NCBI GenBank assembly: GCA_002633005.1
Contig: NMRA01000084.1
Location: 832,849-896,848, forward strand
From: Phoronis australis
Lineage: Eukaryota; Phoronida; Phoronidae
Direction: 5' to 3'
DNA length: 64,000 bases
Positions 11,274-23,300 of this stretch are shown in pieces; positions within the stretch are counted from its first letter, which is position 1, and each line of letters starts with the position of its first letter. Position numbers and translations under genes: made by a program. The notes beneath the pieces were generated by a model. That model saw only the letters and a list, made by a program, of their open reading frames with translations. It did no database searches and had not been told where the DNA came from.

Positions 11274-11345
11274 GCAGTGGCAGTACAGCTGGCGGCAGCA
11301 GTGCTGGTGTTTCAACATCGAAGACGTCACCAACTTCATCATCAG
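11274..11345 (+). CDS. linker exon L1a
   Basis: 72 nt, phase 1-1, acceptor CGTTACGTTACAG, donor TCAG/GTATTT. Encodes GSGSTAGGSSAGVSTSKTSP plus TSSS. First recognisable exon of the array. Confidence 0.65.
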
Positions 11346-14300
11346 GTATTTCTCTTATTATTTATCGTTCCTATTGCAATAGTGTCCTAATTTTAAGAAA
11401 GTCACTGCTAGAATTTTCTGTACATTTTTGACTTTGGAATTATAACCACAAAAATAAATTTCACAATGTACACTAAGACGATCCCTTTAAAAGACTTTGA
11501 CAATACAGGTCAATGGTAGGTGTGATTGATTCGTCTCGAGTTGGCGTAATACTCAAGAAAATAATTTTGTTCATGAAGGTAGGGGTAAAATGGTTAGTGT
11601 TTGAAGTACATAACTACAGCAGCATTAAACTATACTTGTATCAGTAGCATATTTGTTAATATAATTTGTTGTTCTGCAATTGTCCGTCGATTGCATTGAA
11701 GCTGGTCTGGACTTTACCGTTTAGTAGTTTAATCGAGCACAAAATCGTTTCCACAGGCGGAAAAGGAAATTGCGAAGAAAATGGAAACCGCTACACCATC
11801 TCAAATCGAGACTGCACGTGCTTCCATCAGCTTGACACAACCAATGGCAATGAAGGATACCACAGATGTCCAGATGGTACCATATTCAACACCGCCAAAT
11901 GTGTCTGTGATTGGCCAGGGAATACTGTGTGTTATCCTGCTTCCACGGACAAATGTCCTCTGGTTGTAACAACACCAAAGACGCCCAGAGCATCCACGTC
12001 AGGTGAGGAATTTATTCTGTCATCTCTTGCATCTTTGGTAAGGTGCCTTCTTTGAGGATAGCAAATGTTTATGGAAAAAAATTCTCTTTTCTCCAATACT
12101 GTCTCCAAGCTCTATGTAACAGTTAACCCATTCTCTGTTCCTCATTCCAAAATTCAACAATTTAACTGACATGAACTATTTTGGTCAATGGCAGAGGTGC
12201 CGGCATTGACTTTGTTACGACACCGTTGCATAACGACGACAACAACCATTCCAAGGTGTATAAACTCCCCAAGAACGTCTAATAGTACACACCTGTGCAT
12301 ATAAATTTAACCAAACCAACATTTTCACTCAATACTTGCATCCATGTGTCATTTGATCTAATTATTACGCTTAAAATAATATTCTTTTTCTGATAGCAAT
12401 TTTCACGTATCTGTTAACAAATGTTAAGTCATCCGAAATGAACTGTTCATATTCGATTTTGTAAATTTTCGAATGTTATGTTTTAGGTAGTGGTAGTACT
12501 CAAGGTGGCGGCACTGGTGGTGTCACAGCCACACCCAAGGCGTCAACGTCTCCATCATCAGGTATTTGATTAATTGTTTTATGAGAGTTAGAGCACAGTA
12601 TTGATACGAAAACCTGGTTTTCATTAGAATTTACTTTGGTGACTCTTGGAGTATAACGAACACAAATTTTGATTCTCTCATGAGAACTCCAGATAGCTTA
12701 CTTATTAAATTCGTCCATCACGCTCTCAAGCGTCATAATGTATTATCCTGTTTGAAACGTGGCACCTAACAATGTTCTGTCTTGTACATGATATACTTGG
12801 GGCCTGTGGCCATGTGTATATGTCGCAATAAATCAAATAAAAATAACGAACACTCGCAAAACGAGTAATTTTGGGACAACTTTTTTCAATATTGCTGCAA
12901 TTACAGTTTTCTAAGGTTTAAAGCTATGTTCACAAGTGCCAGGTTTTGTAAACAAATGACCCTTCGTGGCAATTGTGACCAGTTCTCAACCTGAAAAGAA
13001 TAATTTACTCATATATTTTGGGAGTGATACAAACTAACATTGTTATCAGAGATAAAAATATAAATTGTCGTTACGTCACAGGCAGTGGCAGTACAGTTAG
13101 CGGCAGCAGTGGTGGTATTTCAACATCAAAGACTTCAACAACTTCATCATCAGGTATATCTCTTACTATTTATCGTACCTGTTTTTAAGAATGTCACTGC
13201 TAGAATTTTCTGTTCAGATTCTTGACAAAATTGATTTCTTCAAGATCACTAGTGGATGAGAATGTTACTCAGGGTCTCCCAATATTTTTTATCAAGACCA
13301 TTTGTTTATTGTCACTGCCATACATCAATTCCCATAATGATTTTTGACTTTGGAATTATAATCAACACCATGAATTCCATAATGTACATGAAAGAAATCT
13401 TTTTAAAAAAAATGACAATACAAAGTCAAAGGTAGGTGTGACTGATTCGTCTCGAGTTAGCGAAATACTCATGATAAAGTGCTGTTCAAATAGGTAGAGG
13501 TAAAATTGATAATGTTTGACGTGCATAACTGCAACAGATGCAAGCCATACTTGTATCAGTGCCATATTTTATGTTGTTATGAAACTGTCCGTCTACTGCA
13601 ATGAAGTCGGTTTGGACATTAGTAGTTTATTCGGGTATAAAAATCGTTTCCACAGGTGGAAAAAGATATTGCGAAGAAAATGGAAACCGCTATACCATCT
13701 CAAATCGAGACTGCACGTGCTTCCATCAACTTGACACTACCAATGGCAATGAAGGATACCACAGATGTCCAAAAGGTACCATATTCAACACCGTGTTATG
13801 TGTCTGTGATTGGCCAGGAAATACTGTGTGTTATCCCGCATCTACGGACAAATGTCCTGTGGTTGTAACAACACCAAAGACTCCAAGAACAACATCGAAG
13901 ACTTCACCAACTTCATCATCAGGTATTTCTTTCACTATTTATCGTTGCAAAAGTGTCCTATTTTTAAGAAAATGACTATAACTTTCTGTACATTATCTGA
14001 CCTTGGAATTAGAACCATCACCATGAATTTCGTAAGGTATATGAAGATAATCCCTTTAAAAGACTTTGGCAATACAAGTCAGCGGTAGGTTTGACATGAT
14101 TCGTCTCGAGTTGTCGTAATACCCATGATAAAATGTTGTTCACGTAGGTAGGGGTAAAATCGATAGTGTTTGACGTGCAAAAATGTAGCAGCTTTAAACT
14201 GTACTTGTATCAGTGGCATATTTGTTATGTTGTTATGCAAATGTCCGTCTATTACTTTGAAGTGGGTTTGGACCTTACGGGTTTGTAGTTTATTCGAGTA

Positions 14301-17300
14301 CAAAATCGTTTCCACATGTGGAATAGGGTATTGCGAAGAAAATTTAAAACGATATGCCCTCTCAAATCGAGACTACACGTGCTTCCATCAACTTCACATT
14401 TGTCGTCACATAACGACGACAACTACCATTCCAAGGTGTATAAAGTCCCCCAATAACGTCCAATAGTATACACCTGTGCTTGTAACTTTAACCAAACAAA
14501 AATTTTCATTCAATACTTCCATCATTTGAGCTAATGATTACGCCCAAAATCATAGTTTTTTTGTGATAGTGATACTCACGTATCCGTTAACAAATTTTAA
14601 GTCATCCGAAATGAATTGCCCATTTTCAATTTTATAAATTCTGGAATGTTATGTTTTAGGTAGTGGCGGCACTGGTGGTGTCACAGCCACACCCAAGGCG
14701 TCAACGTCTCCGTCATCAGGTATTTAATTTATAGTTTCGTGTGAATTAGAACAGCTTATTGGTACGAAAATATGTTAATTATTAGAATTTACCATGGCGA
14801 CTGTTAGGAATAACGAACACTCCCCAATTGAGTATTTTCGGGAGTTATTTTATGAAAATTGCTGCAATTGTAGTTTTCTGAAGTTGAAAGCTGTGTTCAC
14901 AATTGACAGGTTTCGTAAACAAATGACTTCACGTGACAATGTTTACCAGTTTTAAACCTGGAAATAGTGATTTACTAATTTTTATACAGTGATGCAAAAT
15001 GACACTTGTTATCAGAGTTTAAAACAAGTAAATTGTCGTTACGTTACAGGCAGTGGCAGTACAGTTAGCGGCAGCAGTGGTAGTGTTACGACATCGAAGA
15101 CGTCACCAACTTCGTCATCAGGTATTTGTGTTATTATTTATCGTGACTGTTACAGCACAATCGTGGTTTATAAGGAAATGACTGCTAAAAACTTCAGTCG
15201 AGACTCTTGAGGAAATTGATCAGAGTCTGATTCCATCTTAGATAGTGGTTTGTAAAGACCCCGTCTCATAACGGCGACAGTGACAATTCCACGGTGTATT
15301 CACCTATTTCACGAAAGCGCCATCTTCCTGCGCCATCTTTAAATACTGATCGAAAACGAGGCACACTGATAAAACCTCGTGAGTGATCATCAGCTGGCCA
15401 TGGTGTACTGTGCAGTGCCTGAACGTACCAATTACAGTAATATCTCGTCGGTATCCTTCCCAGGGATATACTTAGCCTCTCGCCCAGTCGCCAATGCGAG
15501 TAAAAATGGTGCTGGGCGAGTAGAAGTTGACTTGCCGGTCGCCCGGTGGCGAGCGAATTTCAGAGCGCAAAAGCACTTTATATCGTTTCCCAGATGAATA
15601 TGAATAATTTTCCTCCTCCTTGTGCTGTTTTTATCATGAATTTAAGGTTCAGTTTGGTCATCGTGTCGATGCTCCGGCAGTAAAAAACATCGGCGCAGTG
15701 CGAACCTACCGATTCAGTACATGTCTCCCGTTACGCGATTCGTCAGAAAAACACAGTGTGTGGTCGTGCACAAAGAATTTGTGAACTAGTCCGAAACGAA
15801 GAAAAGGGGAGAAAGGTGGAAGACCGGTCCATGTGCTCATAGCAAATAAAATACCATATTTCTTGGAACTGATTTCTTATTGTAATGTACAATGTCATTT
15901 TAGCCAAAATTATTTTTATAACATTCGTCCTAATAAGCGCCCATGCCCCTATAAGCGTCCCTACTCGTTTTCAGACTTCGCTAAAATAAGCGCCCAGTCC
16001 ATGAATGTGTATATATCAGTGCGAAAAATGTCTTACCTCACAGTTCTAAAATTGTACAGTAAATGTATTCAATTTATCAATAATATCCGACAGTTCTGAA
16101 AAATCATTGCGCGCGTAATTTCTAGTAGACCACGAGCCTCGCCGCTATGTCGGTATTTAGCCGTGGCTGTACACTTCAAACCATTCCGCAGTGCTTCAAA
16201 AAGAACGCAAAAGATTTGCTGATCTCACCTTGCGAGGAAAGTGTCACACTACATCGTCTGGCCCTGATCAGAACAGACGCAGCGTACTCAGGTCAACGGG
16301 ATTGGTATTGTATCTTTCCCGTACAGATCTTCTCCCACAACAGGAATCCAGATTGTTTTGTACACGAAAAANNNNNNNNNNNNNNNNNNNNNNNNNNNNN
16401 NNNNNNNNNNNNNNCGAGTAGATTTTCTGGCTCCGGCACTCGCCCAGCTGGCGAGCAGGGTTTTTCAAGACTAAAAGCCTGGGTATATCCCTGACTTCCA
16501 CACTTTTTCAAAAGAGGGAAAACTACTAAGGAATGGCTGAGGAGGGTAAAAGTCTAGTTGCCGTAAGTATTGGTATGTTTTTGGAGATCGATTCAACATC
16601 AGACAACTTGATTTTTGGTAACGTTGATAAGTCTTTTGACCACAACACCTTGCAGGACGATGCCATGTTTGTCAAGGCGCCTCGTTTTCGATCAACACGA
16701 CAGCAGCGCCCCGCGTTCGTGAAAGAAGTGAATCAACTCTTGAATAATGTTCAATAATGTACATGCATGTCAATTTATTCAAACAACATTTTCATTCAGC
16801 ACTTTCTTGCCAGATGTCATTTTGGCTAATTACTACTACCAAAATAATAACTTTCTTGTTGTAATACTACCATACCAGTTACTAAATGTTTCATTATCAG
16901 AAATGATTTCCCATATTCGATTATATAAATTCTCGAATGTTATGTTTCAGGTAGTGGTAGTACTCAGGGTGGCAGCACTGGTGGTGTCACGGCCACACCC
17001 AAGGCGTCAACGTCTCCATCATCAGGTATTTGATTAATAGTTTTGTGTGGGTTACAGCAGCATATTGATACGGAAAGTCTGTTTATCATTATAATTTACT
17101 ACGGTTACCCTTGTGGAATAACAAAAACCCGAAAAACGAGTAATTTTTGGATATTTGTTTTCAAAATATCTGCTATTACCTTTTTTGACGTTTGAAGCTG
17201 TGTTCACAGGTGGCCAGGTGGCAGGTTTCGTAAACTAATGACGCTACATGGCAATTGTGACAGGTTTTCAACTTGAAAAGAATGATTTACTAATGTTTAT

Positions 17301-20300
17301 GCAGTGATACCAAATGACATTGTTATCAGAGATAAAAATTTAAGTTGTCGTTACGTTACAGGCAGTGGCAGTACAGTTAGCGGCAGCAGTGCTGGTGTTT
17401 CAACATCGAAGACGTCACCAACTTCATCATCAGGTAGTTCTCTCTTATTATTTATCGTTCCTGTTGCAAAAGCGTCCTATTTTTAAGAAAGTCATTCCTA
17501 TAATTTTCTGTTCACATTCCTGACAGAATTGATATCTTCAAGATGCCTTGTGGATGAGAATGTTACTCAGGGTCTCGCACTATTTTTGATCAATACCCAT
17601 TTGTTTATCGTCAGTGCCATACATCAATTTCCCATCATGAGTTTTGACATTGGAATTGTAACCAGCACCATGAATTCCATAATGTACACGAAGAAAATCC
17701 TTTAAAAAAGTTTGACAATACAAAGTAATTGGTAGGTGTGTCTAATTCGTCTCTATTTAGCGAAATACTCATGATAAAGTGTTATTCAAATACGTAGGGG
17801 TAAAATTGATAGTGTTTGACAAGCCTAACTGCAACAGCTCCTAGCCGTACTTGTATTTGTGGCATATTTTTATGTTAATATGAAAATGTCCGTCTATTGC
17901 ATTGAATTGGGTTTGGACTTAACAGCTTAGTAGTTTATTCGGGTAGAAAATCGTTTCCACAGGTGGAAAAGGATATTGCGAAGAAAATGGAAACCGCTAT
18001 ACCATCTCAAATCGAGACTGCACGTGCTTCCATCAACTTGACACGGCCAATGGCAATGAAGGATACCACAGATGTCCAGATGGTACCATATTCAACACCG
18101 CCATATGTGTCTGTGATTGGCCAGGGAATACTGTGTGTCATCCCGCTTCCACGGACAAATGTCCTCTGTCTGTAACATCACCAAAGACGCACAGAACATC
18201 CACGTCAGGTGAAAAATTTATTCAGCCATCTTCTACATCTTTGGTAAGGTGTCTTTATTTGAGGATATCTAATGTTAATTGAGAAATTTCTCTTTTCCAA
18301 ATACCGTCACAGACATCGATGTAACAGTTAACCCGTTCTTTGAAACAGTTCCGTTATCCAAAATTAAATAATTTATCTGACATGCTCTTCAACACTGTTT
18401 AGATCAAGGGCAGAGGTGCTGGCCGTAATTTTGGAAAGACGCCGTCACATAACGACGACAACTACAATTCCAAGGTGTATAAAGTCCCCCAATAACGTCC
18501 AATAATATAAAACTGTGCTTGTAAATTTAACGAAACAAACATTTTTATTCAATACGGATGGAAATCCGTATGTCATTTAAGCTAATGATTACGCCCAAAA
18601 TCATATTTTTTGTGATAGTGATACTCACGTATCCGTTAGCAAATTTTAAGTCATCCGAAATGGATTACTCATATTTGATTTTATCAATTCTCGAATATTA
18701 TGTTTTAGGTAGTGGTAGTACTCAAGGTGGCGGCACTGGTGGTGTCACGGCCACACCCAAGGCGTCAACGTCTCCATCATCAGGTATTTGATTAATAGTT
18801 TTTCGTGAGTTACAGCAGCATATTGATAGGGAAAGTCTGTTAATAATTATAATTTACTACGGTTACCCTTGTGGAATTTCAAAAACCCGAAAAACGAGTA
18901 GTTTTTGGGATTTTTTTCAAAATTGCTGCAATTACCATTTTCTGAGGTTGAAAGCTATGTTCACAGGTGGCAGGTTTTGTAAACAAATGACCCTTCGTGG
19001 CAATTGTGACCAGTTCTCAACCTGAAAAGAATAATTTACTCATATATTTTGGGAGTGATACAAACTAACATTGTTATCAGAGATAAAAATATAAATTGTC
19101 GTTACGTCACAGGCAGTGGCAGTACAGTTACTGGCAGCAGTGGTGGTGTTTCAACATCGAAGACGTCACCAACTTCACCATCAGGTATTTTTTTACTATT
19201 TAGCGTTCCAATAGTGTCCTATTTTTAAGAAAAAGACTATAACTTTCTGTACATTTTCTGACATTGGAATTATAACCACCACTATGAATTTCTTAGCGTT
19301 TATGAAGAAAATCCCTTTAAAAGACTTTGACAATACAAGTCAACGGTCGGTTTGACTTGATTCGTCTCGAGTTGTAATACTCGTGATGAAATGTTGTTCA
19401 CTTAGGTAGGGGTAAAATGGATAGAGTTTGACGGGCATATATACAGCAGCTTTAAACTAAACTCGTATCAGTGGCATAATTGTTATGTTGTTATGCAAAT
19501 GTCCGTTTGTTATTTTGAAATGGGTTTGGACCTTACGGTTTTGTAGTTTATTCGAGTACAAAATCGTTTCCACAGGTGGAAAAAGGTATTGCGAAGAAAA
19601 TGGAAACCGCTATACCATCTCAAATCGAGACTGCACGTGCTTTCACCAACTTGACACGACCAATGGCAATGAAGGATACCACAGATGTCCAGATGGTACC
19701 ATATTCAACACCGCCATATGTGTCTGTGATTGGCCAGGGAATACTGTGTGTCATCCCGCTTCCACGGACAAATGTCCTCTGTCTGTAACATCACCGAAGA
19801 CGCCCAGAACATCCACGTCAGGTGAAAAATTTATTCAGCCATCTTCTTCATCTTTGGTAAGGTGTCTTTATTTGAGGATATCAAATGTTAATGGAGAATC
19901 TTCTCTTTTCCAAATACCGTCACAAACATCGATGTAACAGTTAGCCAGTTCTCTGAAACAGTTCCGTTATCCGAAAATTAAATAATTTATCTGACATGCT
20001 CTCCATCACTATTTAGATCAACGGCAGAGGTGCTGGCCGTAATTTTGGAAAGACGCAGTCACATAACGACGACGACAACCATTCCAATAACTTCCAATAA
20101 TATACACGTGTGCTTGTAAATTTAACCAAACAAACATTATAATTCAATACTTCCATCCGTATGTCATTTGAGCTAATGATTACGCCCAAAATCATAGTTT
20201 TTTGTGATAGTGATACTCACGTATCCGTTAACAAATTTTAAGTCATCCGAAATGAATTGCCCATTTTCAATTTTATAAATTCTCGAATGTTATGTTTTAG

Positions 20301-23300
20301 GTAGTGGCGGCACAGCCACACCCAAGGCGTCAACGTCTCCGTCATCAGGTATTTAATTTATAGTTTTGCGTGAATTAGAACAGCGTATTGGTACGAATAT
20401 ATATTAATTATTAGAGTTCACCATGGCAACTCTTAGGAGAAGCGAACACTCCCAAACGAGTATTTTCGGGAGTTGAAAGCTATTTTTCGCAACTGACAGG
20501 TTTCGTAAACAAATGACTTTACGTGACAATGTTTACCAGTTTTAAACCTAGAAATAGTGATTTACTAACTTCTATACAGTGATACAAAATGACACTTGTT
20601 ATCAGAGTTTAAAACAAGTAAATTGTCGTTACGTTACAGGCAGTGGCAGTACAGTTAGCGGCAGCAGTGGTAGTGTTACAACATCGAAGACGTCACCAAC
20701 TTCATCATCAGGTATTTGTGTTATTATTTATCGTGACTGTTACAGCACAGTCGTGTTTTATAACGAAGTGACTCCTAAAAACTTCTGTTGAGTCCCTTGA
20801 TGGAATCGATCTGGGTCTGATTCCATCTTATATAGTGTTTTGTAATGAGACCTGTTGCATAACGATGACAACGACAATTCCACGTTGCATCAACTCCCGA
20901 ATAACGTACAATAATGTACATGCATATCAATTTAAACAAACATTTTCATTCAGCACTTTCTTGCCAGATGCCATTTTGGCTAATTACTACTACCAAAATA
21001 ATAACTTTCTTGTTGTAATACTACCATACCAGTTACTAAATGTTTCATTATCAGAAATGATTTCTCATATTCGATTATATAAATTCTCGAATGTTATGTT
21101 TCAGGTAGTGGTAGTACTCAGGGTGGCAGCACTGGTGGTGTCACGGCCACACCCAAGGCGTCAACGTCTCCATCATCAGGTATTTGATTAATAGTTTTGT
21201 GTGGGTTACAGCAGCATATTGATACGGAAAGTCTGTTTATCATTGTAATTTACTACGGTTACCCTTGTGGAATAACAAAAACCCGAAAAACGAGTAATTT
21301 TTGGATATTTGTTTTCAAAATATCTGCTATTACCTTTTTTGACGTTTGAAGCTGTGTTCACAGGTGGCCAGGTGGCAGGTTTCGTAAACTAATGACCGTA
21401 CGTGGCAATTTTGACCAGTTTTCGACCTGTAAGGAATGATTTACTAATATTCATGCAGTGATACAAAATAACATTGTTATCAGAGATAAAAATATAAATT
21501 GTTTTTACATTTCAGGCAGTGGCAGTACAGTTAGCGGCAGCAGTGCTGGTGTTTCAACATCGAAGACGTCACCAACTTCATCATCAGGTATTTCTCTCAT
21601 TATTTATCGTTGCTATTGCAACAGTGTCCTATTTCTAAGAATGTCACTGCTATAATTTTCTGTACAGATTCTTGACAAAATTGATTTCTTCAAGAACCCT
21701 AGTGGATGAGAATGTTAGTTAGCGCACTATCTTTGATCAAATCCCGTTTGTTTGTTGTCATTGCGATACATCAATTCCCATAATGATTTTTGACACTGGC
21801 ATTATAACCACCGCCATGAATTCCTTATTATGTACATGAAGGTAATATAAAATTGACAGCGTTCGAAATGCATAGTTGCAGAAGCTTTAAACTATACTTG
21901 TTTCAGTGGCATACATGTTATGTTGTTATGCAAATGTCCGTCTATTTCACTGCAGGGGGTTCGAAACCTACCGTTTAGTTGTTTATTCGAGTGCTTAATC
22001 GTTTCTACAGGCGGAAAAGGATATTGCGAGGACAATGGACACCGCTATACTAGCTCAAATCGAGACTGCACTTGCTTTCATCAACTTGACACGACCAATG
22101 GCAATGAAGGATACCACAGATGTCCAGATGGTACCATATTCAACACCGCTATATGTGTCTGTGATTGGCCAGGGAATACTGTGTGTTATCCCGCTTCCAC
22201 GGACAAATGCCCTCTGGTTGTAACAACACCAAAGACGCCCAAAACATCCACTTCAGGTGAGGAACGTATTCAGTCATCTCCTACATCTTTGGTAACGTGC
22301 CTTTATTTGGGGAAAGCAAATGTTAATGGAACAAATTCTCTTTTCTGCAATACCGTCACCGAGCTCGATGTAACAGTTAACCCGTTACCTGAAACAGTTC
22401 CCCTCTCCAAAATTCAACAATTTAACTGACATGCTCTTCAACACTATTTTGATCATCGGCAGAGGTGCCGGCAGTAATTCTGTAAAGACGCCGTCACATA
22501 ACGACGACAGCAACCATTCCAACGTGTATAAACTCCCCAGTAACGTCCAATAATTTCACGTCCTGTGTTCATAAATTTAACCAAACAAACATTTTCATTC
22601 AATACATTAATTAATTGTGTTGTATGTGTTACAGCAGCGCATTAATACGGAAAGTTTGATGATTTGTACAATTTAATATTTTGCCCTTGGTGTATAACAA
22701 AACTGTAAGAAAGACTAATTGCCGCAGCTATCTAGTCCTGAGGTTTAAAGCTTTTTTGTGTCCAAGTGGTTAGTTTGTTATCGAGACAACCCTACTTGCC
22801 AGTTTTGACCATTTTTCAATCTGAAAAGAGCGATTCACTAATATTCATGTAGTGATACAAATACTCAACTTAAATAAAAATAAGGGTTAGCCATATTCAT
22901 TCGGGAAGTGAGTAAATTAGTGTTACGCTCACTACAGGCGTTAGCAGTACAGCTGGTGGCGGCAGTGGGGTAGTTACAACATCTAAGACGTCACCAACTT
23001 CATCATCAGGTATTTGTGTTAGTATTTATCGTAATTACTGCAACATTGTCCCCCTTTTTAAGAAAGTGGCTGATTTTCTGTACAGATTCTTTACAGAATT
23101 GATGTCTAAATGGCACACATTAAGTGAAAAAGTTACATAGCACCTGCCACTATCTTTGGTCAAAATCCATTTGTTTGTTGTCAGTAGGATGCATGTTAAA
23201 ATCTCTGTCATGTTTTTTGTCATCTGAATTAAATAAACAATATTTTCATTGAATACATAGCTTGAAGGAAGTCGTTTTCGATAATTACTACGACCATAGT

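Larger units (their letters stand above)
15299..16732. mobile_element. inverted-repeat DNA element, host of a nested insertion
   Basis: Ends are inverted copies: left TTCACCTATTTCACGAAAGC, right (reverse complement) TTCACTTCTTTCACGAACGC. They share TGATCGAAAACGAGGC further in (left 15347-15362). The paralogous intron at 20889 lacks this whole segment and runs CCACGTTGCA directly into TCAACTCCCG, so it is an insertion of about 1.43 kb. No transposase is recognised. It contains another element (15461-16493) and an assembly gap. Confidence 0.6.

Noticed and set aside
13656-13868. A second open frame running through all C exons (e.g. METAIPSQIETARASINLT) in the +1 frame
   Set aside because: It is the shadow of the Cys-domain frame. 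Only the Cys frame matches the exon phases and keeps eight cysteines across copies.
16147-16511. Frames running through the N gap
   Set aside because: The translated X run is unknown sequence inside a transposon; not evidence of a gene.
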